DNA of 64,000 nucleotides, taken from the NCBI GenBank assembly GCA_017881245.1, contig JADGRC010000073.1:1-64000 (forward strand), in the 5' to 3' direction. Below the pieces are notes generated by a model. The model was given only the letters and a program-made list of their open reading frames with translations. It was not told where the DNA came from and did no database searches. Positions 31,036 to 39,195 of this stretch are shown here, piece after piece. Both the position numbers and the translations under genes were made by a program. Source of the stretch: Pseudomonadota bacterium (GTDB taxonomy: Bacteria; Myxococcota_A; Polyangia; Fen-1088). The first letter of the stretch is position 1; each line of letters opens with the position of its first letter.

Positions 31036-33108
31036 TCAAGCGATCCAGCAGTGTGCCTTCATCAAGGGCTGCGTCGTTCCCGCAGCCGACGGATAACAAT
31101 AGTTGCCCAACGCGCGGAGCACGCATTCCACCAGGCCATCCGGGGCCACGCCGCCATCCACAAGGGTCAGCGCGACGGGGACCCCGGCGTCGTCGAACGT
31201 GACCTGAATCGGTTCTCTTGAGATAAAGCAACAGTCAAATGGAACCGCGGGCGACGGATCCTCGGTGGGCGTTCTTCCTCCATCACCACAGAGCGACGAC
31301 AACGCGTCCAACGCAGTCGGGGTCGCAGGAGCCCGATCGCCGACCAGAACCAGCGCGTCGAGCGAAGACCGTCCGGTATCGGCGCTAGGCGCGAGATCCA
31401 CGCCGGCGGCGGCGTCGAAATTCGCGGACACGGCGCGCCCGTGATCGCAGGCGGCCAGCATCATGGACAGCGCAACACCCGACAGCAGACTTCCGCGTCG
31501 GTGCGCGTGCACGGGCGTGCCACGAGCTTGCGACACGGCCGTCTCGATGTCGCGCAGTGCGCGGGCGCATGAGGCGCGCAGCTCATTGTCGAGCGCTCCC
31601 ACACCATCGCGCTCCGCGGCGATAAAGTCGGCCACCAACTGGCGATTTAGCGTCCGCGCCGCCGCGGCCGCTCCCCTCAGCACACGAACCTGATCGGTGT
31701 TCCAACGTCGAGTCACGTCGCGGTACGTCTCGGTGGCGGTTGCGATATCAGCGCCCGGAACCAGGCGACGTGCGATTCCCAGGTTGTATCCCAGGTCATA
31801 AAGGGCGATGGGAACGGAGTACTCCTCCAACCGGGTGGGAAAAGCGGTGACCGCATCGGCGAGAAGCGCGGTCCGCGGATCCTCGAAGCGGTAGCGACGC
31901 AGCAGCATTCCCCCTTCCAGCAAGCCGCGGGCCTGGACGCGATTGAAATACGAGCTGCCCTTTCGGACGTCGAGGGGCAACAAGTGAACGGGAGCATGGC
32001 GAACGTCGCCGAGCGCGTCGATCTCCTTTTCGAGCGAAGCGAACGTGAAGGTCGGTCCCAAGATCAGAGCGTTACAGACCGAAAAGACGCCCGCGCCCGC
32101 CAGACGGGCGAGCGCCAGCGGGCCCGCATGATGAGAGGCATTGCGCCCCAGAGCCACCAGTTGCCGACCGGAGTACCCGTCGATGCCGACGTAGGCACGG
32201 ACCAGCCCCAGATCGACAAGGGCGGACACCACCTCGTCCGTGCAAACGTCCGCGCGCATTTGCAGCGAGAACGCGATGCGGTCGACAGCGCGGGCACGGA
32301 GCGCCGTCGACAGCGCGCGGCACCAAGCGTGGGCCGCCTCGGGTTCCATGGGCAGAAGATTGTCGTCCATGAAATTGAACGCGCGGACATTGTGCCCGTG
32401 ATAGAGCCGAGCCATCTCGTCGGCCAATTCAGTGGTGGCCTGACGCGCGTAACGTGGGCCGCCGGCAGCCTCGGCGGCATCGCTCACGCCAGCGACGCAG
32501 CAGTAGGAACAGTGGGCTTCGCACCCGCGGCTGCCGACCATGTCGGCGGCCGGAAACCCAAGATGTACCGGCATCGGCGACTGCGGGTCGGTTGGGTCAG
32601 AGACCCCGCTGCCGGTCACAATTGCGTCCACCACGGCAGGAGCACCCCGACGCACGTCCCCGGCGAGGTCCCGAAACACCACGCCCGGTACTTCCTCCAG
32701 AACGGTCTGGTCGAGACGTCGCTCGGGACGCTCCCGCAGGAGCGCCGCAAGGGCGGGCTCGCCCGCGAACCGCACAACCACGTCAATGGCGGTGACTTCG
32801 CGCAACAGATCCTCCGCGTTCAGAGTAGCGAAGTGACCGCCCACCACGATCTGTCCCTCGTACCCACGCAGGCGCAACATCTCGACCAACGTCGCCGACG
32901 CCAGCGCGGATTCACCCGTTTGCATGGACACGCCACAGATTCTCGGGCTGGCCTTCATGACCGCCCCGATGACGGCCTCGATGTCCACGAAGCCGCCAAA
33001 AGGAAGGATCTCGGCGCCAAACCCCGCCAGCCTCACGGCTGCCGCCAATCGCCCGAGCGTGTGGTTCTGGACCTGCGGCAAGATCAAGCCAATAAGCGCA
33101 ACGTCCAT
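31036..33108 (-). CDS. B12-binding radical SAM protein with lipoprotein-like C-terminal extension
   Basis: A 690-residue protein in three parts. Residues about 1-150 form a B12-binding-like Rossmann domain (ALIGLILPQVQNHTLGRLA, GQIVVGGHFATLNAEDLL); the cobalamin His motif appears as QNHTLG. Residues about 190-430 are a radical SAM domain with the [4Fe-4S] motif C196-x3-C200-x2-C203 (GCEAHCSYC), preceded by MVGSRG. From residue 533 the sequence becomes a classic lipoprotein signal (VHAHRRGSLLSGVALSMMLAAC, lipobox Cys554) followed by a 137-residue Cys-containing domain (DCCFISREPIQVTFDDAG, ALGNYCYPSA). A GTG at 31512 could start that part separately. The substrate is unknown. Confidence 0.8.
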   Translation of the reverse strand: MDVALIGLILPQVQNHTLGRLAAAVRLAGFGAEILPFGGFVDIEAVIGAVMKASPRICGVSMQTGESALASATLVEMLRLRGYEGQIVVGGHFATLNAEDLLREVTAIDVVVRFAGEPALAALLRERPERRLDQTVLEEVPGVVFRDLAGDVRRGAPAVVDAIVTGSGVSDPTDPQSPMPVHLGFPAADMVGSRGCEAHCSYCCVAGVSDAAEAAGGPRYARQATTELADEMARLYHGHNVRAFNFMDDNLLPMEPEAAHAWCRALSTALRARAVDRIAFSLQMRADVCTDEVVSALVDLGLVRAYVGIDGYSGRQLVALGRNASHHAGPLALARLAGAGVFSVCNALILGPTFTFASLEKEIDALGDVRHAPVHLLPLDVRKGSSYFNRVQARGLLEGGMLLRRYRFEDPRTALLADAVTAFPTRLEEYSVPIALYDLGYNLGIARRLVPGADIATATETYRDVTRRWNTDQVRVLRGAAAAARTLNRQLVADFIAAERDGVGALDNELRASCARALRDIETAVSQARGTPVHAHRRGSLLSGVALSMMLAACDHGRAVSANFDAAAGVDLAPSADTGRSSLDALVLVGDRAPATPTALDALSSLCGDGGRTPTEDPSPAVPFDCCFISREPIQVTFDDAGVPVALTLVDGGVAPDGLVECVLRALGNYCYPSAAGTTQPLMKAHCWIA

Positions 33109-33307
33109 GTTAACCCCCGGGGTGGTTGGTTCGGTCCGGCCCGCTCGTCACCGTTCGCCCCTTCTGTGGCGGCATAACGATAGTAGCCAAATTCCCACTC
33201 GCCTGGTGCCTCCTCGCAACAGATACTCCGGACGGACTCCCCGAACACGGTGGAGCGCGCAGCGGCGGAAGAGGCTTGATTCAGGACAGCGTCGGTTTCA
33301 CCTCGGG

Positions 33308-33730
33308 TTAGCTGCGTCTTGGTCGATCGGCGAGTCGGACGACAAAACGCAGGCCCGACCAGACGTCGTCGATCGCGCAGACTTTGTTGTCGACCAGGCC
33401 CGTCCCAAGACCGATCGCGCGCACGCTTGCTTCGGTCAAGTCCGTGGCGACTCCCGATAGCCTCTTCGGCCACGAGATCCACAAACCCCCGGCGAAGTCC
33501 AACTTCTCACGAAGGGAGGCGAGGCCCGTCTCAAGGTCGCGGGTGCTTCGCGCGAAGAACACGATGACGTCGAAAGGACCGTTTCGCCTTTTCGCATCGA
33601 CGGTGGTGACGCCTTCCGGCAACTCGCCCAGCGTCGCCAAAAAGTTGGAGGGCGCTCCCGCGAGTCCCAAGCGCGAACCTGCCTTGAGCCCCAATTTGCG
33701 CGGCAGAGGCGTTCCCGAGTAACCGGCCAT
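33308..33730 (-). CDS. DUF3052 family protein
   Basis: A 140-residue soluble protein that fits DUF3052: MAGYSGTPLPRKLGLKAGSR, LPEGV, FDVIVFFARSTRDLETGLASLREKLDFAGGLWISWPKRLSG, and TEASVRAIGLGTGLVDNKVCAIDDVWSGLRFVVR. The family is common in actinobacteria and myxobacteria; no activity is known to me. A thioesterase gene precedes it in the same direction by 10 bases, so they probably share a transcript. Confidence 0.85.
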   Translation of the reverse strand: MAGYSGTPLPRKLGLKAGSRLGLAGAPSNFLATLGELPEGVTTVDAKRRNGPFDVIVFFARSTRDLETGLASLREKLDFAGGLWISWPKRLSGVATDLTEASVRAIGLGTGLVDNKVCAIDDVWSGLRFVVRLADRPRRS

Positions 33731-33740
33731 CGGTGCGCGA

Positions 33741-34169
33741 CTACTTGTTTAGGACGGCGACGGTCAACCGACTGACGCAGATGAGCGCGCCGGCGTCTTC
33801 CGACTCGATCCGAATGTCCCAGACGTGCGTTCGCCTGCCAAGGTGAATGGGGCGAACGGTCCCAACGACGAAGCCACTTTTGATGCCCTTCACATGATTC
33901 GCGTTGATTTCGATGCCCACCATGCTTTCGGTCTCGGGATTGATCCGGAGCATCGACGCGTAACTGCCGAGCGTCTCCGCCAGGACGCAGGACGCGCCCC
34001 CGTGAAGGAGCCCGAGCGGCATCCGCGTCCGCTCGTCGACGGGCATGCGCGCGCGGAGAAAGTCCGCGCCAACCTCCACGATCTCGATCCCCATCAACGT
34101 GGCCAGGTGCGCCGGCCCGTCGACCATCGCCTTGAATTCCGAAAGCCCGATCTCCTTGAACCAGATCAT
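33741..34169 (-). CDS. Hotdog-fold thioesterase (PaaI/DUF4442-like)
   Basis: A 142-residue single-domain hotdog protein, probably hydrolysing acyl- or aryl-CoA thioesters. Key parts are RMPLGLLHGGASCVLAETLGSYASML, with the HGG motif and the catalytic acidic residue in AET, and INANHVKGIKSGFVVGTVRPIHLGRRTHVWDIRIES. The frame starts at 34205, but ATG 34169 (MIWFKEIGLSEF) matches the family N-terminus better. It lies 10 bases upstream of the DUF3052 gene. Substrate not predictable. Confidence 0.88.
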   Translation of the reverse strand: MIWFKEIGLSEFKAMVDGPAHLATLMGIEIVEVGADFLRARMPVDERTRMPLGLLHGGASCVLAETLGSYASMLRINPETESMVGIEINANHVKGIKSGFVVGTVRPIHLGRRTHVWDIRIESEDAGALICVSRLTVAVLNK

Positions 34170-34226
34170 GTGACTTCTGCCTTCCATGCTTCCATTCGCG
34201 CGCAAACGGCGCCCCTGGTCCGGTCG

Positions 34227-36122
34227 TCAGGGGTTGGTGGGTGTATCCGAAACCGGAGGTGACAGCTGAATCGTTCCGGGTGGAAGCTGATCAATTCCCT
34301 GCGACAAACTGCGCACGCGCTTGGCGCTTTCCTTGAAAACATCGCGAGAGCTTGCACCCAACCCGTGGGATTTGCCGCCGGCCGCGCGCTCGGAGTGCGT
34401 CACGACACGATCCCGGGTCGGCTCCGGCTTGGGCGTCGCTGGTGATTCCGCGCGCGGGGCGACGGGGGGTACCGTCGGCGCAACCGTTGGCGTTACCGAC
34501 GCCGGGGGTGCTTCGATTCCTGCGGGAGTGGTGGCGGGCGCCACGGGCGGCGATGCGGCGGTGCGCGCTGATGACTTGTGGGGGGGGGCTGAGGTTCCCG
34601 ACGGGGACACCGGCAGCGCCCCAGGCGCCGGTACGACGGGAGGCGCAGGCGCCGCGGGAACGGCCGCCCGCGTGGCAGGCTTTTCGGTTCCCGACATCTC
34701 CAGCGCCCCCAGCACCTGGTCCAGCCAACCAAAGTGCCGAGCGGCCGCGTAGCCTCCCCCGCCCAGCAGCAACAGCACCAGGAACGTAGGCAGTGCCCTG
34801 CTCTTCTTCCTCCGGAATCGCTCGGGCGGCGCGTCGTCCGCCGCCCCTTCGGGAATGGACAGTTCCTCGATGAGACGTCGCGATGAGCGCTGTGGCGTCA
34901 TTACGCGTCCCCTGGCTTCCAGGTCCAATTCCACGCGCTCCACGACACGTCGGCCTGAGCGCGCGACGCCCAGCTCTTGGCCGACCGCCGACTCGTTTGT
35001 CGCGCGCCCGAGATCGACCGTGCGACGGGTCAACCGTGGACCGGATCCCTCGACCGCCGTGAACTCGGCGAGATCCGTTCGCTCGGCGGCCAGATCGTCT
35101 TCGTGCGCGTCCCCCAGAACCACCGCGTTGCCTTCGAGCAATTCGCCGCCACTTCGCGACGCTGTATCGTCGACGACGGGCTGGCCGCGTCCGATGGGCG
35201 GGACGCCGTCCCGTCGACCAAGCTCAGCCAAGTACTGCTTCAGCTCGGTTTGCCCGACGCCCCCGTACAACGACCTAAGCAGACGTTCGAGGTCGAGGAG
35301 CATTTCATCCGCCGTCTGATAGCGCTCGTCGGGCGAAAATCTCATGGCCCGCGTGATCACGCTACCGAGCTCCGGTCCCAAATCGGGACGCGCGCGCCCC
35401 GGTGCCTTGAAGTCGGCACGCTGGACCCGCAAAAGGGTCTCGAGATCCGTCGATGCGTCGAACGGACGCTCGCCCACCGACACGACGTACAGCAACGTGC
35501 CCAAAGAGAAGACATCGGACCGACAATCGATCGGTTTGCCGAGGCCCTGTTCGGGGGACATGAAGGCGACCTTACCTTTGACCACGCCGGTCCCCGTGTG
35601 TTCCCGCTTGTTCATCGCCTTGGCGATGCCGAAGTCCGCGAGCTTCACCTCGCCATGCTCGCTTATTAGAACGTTGTTTGGGCTCACGTCGCGATGAACA
35701 ATCCCCAGCGGCACCCCGTCGGGACCGCGCTTGGCATGAGCGTACGCGAGCGCCCGACACACCTCGGTCACCACGAAAAGGCCAAGGCCGGGGGGCAACC
35801 GAAACCCCGTGGCCTTTCCGCGCTGGAGCACATGGCCGAGATCCCATCCGTCTATGAGCTCCAGGACCAGAAAATATCGCCCCCCCGCGAGTCCCAGATC
35901 CAGCACCTGCACAATGTTGCTGTGCGTGAGGCTCATCGAAATGTGAGCCTCGTCGATCAGCATGTTGCGGAACTGCGGATCCGAGTAAACCGAGCCGAGG
36001 ATTCGCTTGAGCACGACGGGCTTTTGAAAGCCTTCATGCCCTTGCTGTGATGCCAAGAAAATCTCGGCCATTCCGCCGTTGGCGAGTTTACGAACGACGG
36101 TGTAGCGGCCGTGCTGTGCCAT
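34227..36122 (-). CDS. Transmembrane Ser/Thr protein kinase (myxobacterial HRDVSPNN type)
   Basis: A 631-residue kinase starting at ATG 36122 (MAQHGRYTVVRKL). Catalytic features: LANGGMAEIFLA glycine loop, Lys39 in VVLKRIL, HRDVSPNNVLI with catalytic Asp145, and ADFG Asp163. The HRDVSPNN variant of HRDLKPxN is frequent in myxobacterial kinases. After the kinase fold (about 7-270) comes a variable acidic linker, one membrane helix (about 475-495, LPTFLVLLLLGGGGYAAA), and a Pro/Ala-rich extracytoplasmic tail. No known sensor domain. The open frame extends about 70 codons upstream without kinase-like sequence. Confidence 0.92.
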   Translation of the reverse strand: MAQHGRYTVVRKLANGGMAEIFLASQQGHEGFQKPVVLKRILGSVYSDPQFRNMLIDEAHISMSLTHSNIVQVLDLGLAGGRYFLVLELIDGWDLGHVLQRGKATGFRLPPGLGLFVVTEVCRALAYAHAKRGPDGVPLGIVHRDVSPNNVLISEHGEVKLADFGIAKAMNKREHTGTGVVKGKVAFMSPEQGLGKPIDCRSDVFSLGTLLYVVSVGERPFDASTDLETLLRVQRADFKAPGRARPDLGPELGSVITRAMRFSPDERYQTADEMLLDLERLLRSLYGGVGQTELKQYLAELGRRDGVPPIGRGQPVVDDTASRSGGELLEGNAVVLGDAHEDDLAAERTDLAEFTAVEGSGPRLTRRTVDLGRATNESAVGQELGVARSGRRVVERVELDLEARGRVMTPQRSSRRLIEELSIPEGAADDAPPERFRRKKSRALPTFLVLLLLGGGGYAAARHFGWLDQVLGALEMSGTEKPATRAAVPAAPAPPVVPAPGALPVSPSGTSAPPHKSSARTAASPPVAPATTPAGIEAPPASVTPTVAPTVPPVAPRAESPATPKPEPTRDRVVTHSERAAGGKSHGLGASSRDVFKESAKRVRSLSQGIDQLPPGTIQLSPPVSDTPTNP

Positions 36123-36222
36123 GATGAAATTCGCTCGGGAATCTAGCATGGACGGCGGACGAAGCGGCCGTCGCCGGTCGGCGGCAGCCGGCGGCGAAAC
36201 CTGCTCGCCGGACCGCCGTTCG

Positions 36223-38913
36223 TCAGCGCGTACGGCGGCGACGGCCGACGACGAGGACCGCCAGCGCCAACAACACGGAGGACCCGATGCCGGTCGACCA
36301 CGGGCGCCCGTCCGCGACACCGCAGGCACACCCACCTCCCGTGTTCTTGGCCTGCGTTCTCACGTGACCACAGGTGTCGCCGTACTCGCAAAATGGCAAG
36401 TTGTCGGGAGTCTTCACGCAGGTGAAACAGCCGTTGCTGGGGCAGACAACGTTGGCGCAAGGGTCGGGCGTACACTCACCCGTCGCCGGCGCGCAGAACG
36501 GGCACGTCTTGGCCGCGCACATGTCGGGCTTGCATGTGCCGCTCGTGTAATCGCAGTACTCAACCGGGCCGCACACCACGCCGTGGCAGTTGAAGGGAAC
36601 GCACTGCCCCGCGACACACTTCTCGTTCGCCGCACAAGACGGACAATCGAGGTTCACGCACTTGCCGCCCGAGCAATACTGGCTCCCCTCGCACTGAACT
36701 CCCGCGCACTTGTCTTTCACGCACTGACGGTTGATGCATAGCTGGCCGGCCGGACAGGCGAGCAGCGAGCTGTTCCCGCAATCCAGGCACGACCCCCGCA
36801 TGCAGGTCTGACCACTCAGGCACGTGACTTTGTAGCAGAGGTCCACGCAGCTGCCGGTGTCGTTGTCGCACTTCTGGTCGGCGCCGCAGTGCACGTTCTT
36901 GCAGCGATTGGGGACGCAGTAGGACTGGATGCAGTCATAACCCGGCGGACACTGAAACTCGCCCGGCCTGCACAAAAGGCCGCATGAGCCTTCGCGGCAA
37001 CCGAAGCCGCTCGGGCACATCGCCATGTTGTCCCCTACTCCGTCGCAGTCGTCGTCCTTCCCGTTGCAGATTTCGGGTTGCGGCAACACGCAACCATCGC
37101 ATTGAACACCCTCGACTCCTTTGCAGACCTTCTTGCCGGCGCGACACTGACCGCCGGAATCAACCTGGGCCTGGGTCAGGCCCGGACACAAACACGAGTC
37201 CCCGACCCCCGGAAAAACCCCGTCATCGACCAGGCCGTTGCAGTCGTCGTCCTTCCCGTTGCAGATCTCCGGCATCGGCTGCGACGTCGCGTCGCATACG
37301 ATCTTGCCGCCCACGCACTTCGTTACCCCCTTGGTGCAGCCCTGCCCCTGGATGCCGCAGTCCACGCCGACCCCCTGCGCGGGCCCGAGGCCATCGTCGA
37401 CCAAGCCGTTGCAATCGTCGTCGATGTTGTTGCACACCTCGGTCGCGATCGGAGCCCCGGACAGGTTGCACGTGACGCTCATCTTGTCGGGTGAACACTC
37501 GTAGACACCGATGCGGCGACACGTGCCGGTCAGGCCGTTGTTGCAGGCACCACCCACGTCAAATCCTTCGTCCACGTCGCCATTGCAATTATTGTCGATG
37601 CCGTCGCAGATCTCGGCCGGGATCGGACAATTGGCGCTCGCGGCGCCCGTACCGCAGGCGTTGGGCGGGAAACCCTCGTCGATCAATCCGTCACAGTCGT
37701 CGTCGATACAGTTCGGTATCTCCACGGCGCAGTGTTTCGGCATCGGGTGTGCCGGGGTGAGGGGGGTGAGGTCCAAAGGACAGGCGTTCTTGACACCCTC
37801 GTCGATTTGCCCGTTGCAATTGTCGTCGACGCCATTGCAGATCTCCGCTGGCGGCACGGTCTCGGCGATGATTCCGACCACCGCCGCCTTGGCCGCGTTG
37901 GCGTCGTTCAGAGACACGCGAATCGCGGCGGTGGTACCCCCGGCGGCCGCAATCCGATCCGCGGCCGCCAGATCGGCGGCCGGAAGGCCATTGTCCGTGA
38001 TCATGTACGTCTTGATCTGCGACGTGCGAAACAATTGGCAGGCCTGCGCCACGGGATGATACGGTTCAAACGCCGCACCTCCCATGCAGGTGGTGAGACT
38101 GAACGTGTTGTCGGGCGCCGTCGCCACGTCACAGGTGTCGGCACCATCGGTAATTAGGATGACTACGTTCTTGCGGCACATGTTTCGCGGCGGTGGGTCG
38201 TTCGGCTTGACGACGCCATCGAAGTACATGCGGGCGTAGAATAACGACCGCCCGAGCGGTGTGTTCCCTTGCGCGTGAAGTTCCGGATCCGTCACGGCCC
38301 CGTTGGTGATGGGCAACTCCACGTTGTCGATCCACTGATAGATCGCTGGAATATTGGCGTCGGGCGGGTCGAAATTCGCGGCAACCGGCGTGACGCCGGG
38401 CGCCGCGGTCGTGACGCCGACCCTCAAGACCTGTGCCGCCCCCGTGTTGAACCAAGGGCCAAACGTCATCTCGTTGTTGAGGTTGGACGTCATCAGGCAA
38501 CCCGTGGAGTACGCTGCCGCCGGCTGCCGATTCGGAGTCGTGACGGTCTGAGCGGGCGTCACGACATAATGGCCCACCGAGCAGGCGTTGACGTTGAAGG
38601 TGTTTGATACCGTCTGCGGAAACGACATCAAGCCGAAGTTCGCTTCATCAGTGCCCACCTGCGCGAGTGCCGCGCGGAGCGCGCTCTTCAAATTATAGAT
38701 TCGACTGGTGGTGCCCGCGGCCGCCGTGCAGATATTCGTCGCCTCCCCGCGACTGGTCCCCCCCGCGTCCTCTCGCATCGAGCCTGAGGTGTCGAAGATG
38801 AACATGATGTTCGGTCGCAACGACTGCGCGTTCGCGGCAGAGGCGACCGACGCCAGCAGACCAAACACGATGAGACGAATCGAACCCGAACGAACCACCT
38901 GACGAACCGTCAT
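36223..38913 (-). CDS. VWA-domain surface protein with six MopE-type motifs and MYXO-CTERM-like tail
   Basis: An 896-residue secreted protein. Signal peptide (IRLIVFGLLASVASAANA), then a von Willebrand A domain (about 35-330) with the metal-binding MIDAS start NIMFIFDTSGSMRED. Next are six putative metal-binding motifs of the MopE kind, for example EICNGVDDNCNGQIDEG and EVCNNIDDDCNGLVDDG, with spacing and Asp/Cys/Asn pattern conserved. A Cys-rich stretch of EGF-like size follows (KCDNDTGSCVDLCYKVTCLSGQTC). The end, CACGVADGRPWSTGIGSSVLLALAVLVVGRRRR, fits the MYXO-CTERM surface-sorting pattern. Probably a metal-dependent surface adhesin or enzyme; substrate unknown. Confidence 0.88.
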   Translation of the reverse strand: MTVRQVVRSGSIRLIVFGLLASVASAANAQSLRPNIMFIFDTSGSMREDAGGTSRGEATNICTAAAGTTSRIYNLKSALRAALAQVGTDEANFGLMSFPQTVSNTFNVNACSVGHYVVTPAQTVTTPNRQPAAAYSTGCLMTSNLNNEMTFGPWFNTGAAQVLRVGVTTAAPGVTPVAANFDPPDANIPAIYQWIDNVELPITNGAVTDPELHAQGNTPLGRSLFYARMYFDGVVKPNDPPPRNMCRKNVVILITDGADTCDVATAPDNTFSLTTCMGGAAFEPYHPVAQACQLFRTSQIKTYMITDNGLPAADLAAADRIAAAGGTTAAIRVSLNDANAAKAAVVGIIAETVPPAEICNGVDDNCNGQIDEGVKNACPLDLTPLTPAHPMPKHCAVEIPNCIDDDCDGLIDEGFPPNACGTGAASANCPIPAEICDGIDNNCNGDVDEGFDVGGACNNGLTGTCRRIGVYECSPDKMSVTCNLSGAPIATEVCNNIDDDCNGLVDDGLGPAQGVGVDCGIQGQGCTKGVTKCVGGKIVCDATSQPMPEICNGKDDDCNGLVDDGVFPGVGDSCLCPGLTQAQVDSGGQCRAGKKVCKGVEGVQCDGCVLPQPEICNGKDDDCDGVGDNMAMCPSGFGCREGSCGLLCRPGEFQCPPGYDCIQSYCVPNRCKNVHCGADQKCDNDTGSCVDLCYKVTCLSGQTCMRGSCLDCGNSSLLACPAGQLCINRQCVKDKCAGVQCEGSQYCSGGKCVNLDCPSCAANEKCVAGQCVPFNCHGVVCGPVEYCDYTSGTCKPDMCAAKTCPFCAPATGECTPDPCANVVCPSNGCFTCVKTPDNLPFCEYGDTCGHVRTQAKNTGGGCACGVADGRPWSTGIGSSVLLALAVLVVGRRRRTR

Positions 38914-39195
38914 AATTACACCCCGCTCGATCCGAGGCTTGGCCGTTCGGTCGAGAACAAGTCAGATAAGGAATTGCCGACGTGGAAAATCACGATATTT
39001 CTAGAGAACCTCATTTTAGCCGACCCGGAAGGAAAACAGAAGTGCTCAAAACCTGATGAGCCTGATGCAGCCGGATGTCCTGAGGGGACCGAAAGCCGGA
39101 TCCCGGAAGCCGGATGACCCACCCCGCCCCACATCCACGCGACCTTTCGGTCACCGGTCGGCGGCGACGGCGACGCCCGCGCATCCGACCCCGCC

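Noticed and set aside
31984-33177. A 397-codon plus-strand frame opposite the radical SAM gene
   Set aside because: The minus strand carries the clear CxxxCxxC radical SAM protein; the plus frame lacks any motif.
36300-37800. Repeated Cys/Asn/Asp motifs suggesting a CRISPR-like or tandem DNA repeat
   Set aside because: The repeats are at protein level (MopE motifs); DNA copies differ in sequence and spacing, so this is not a CRISPR array.
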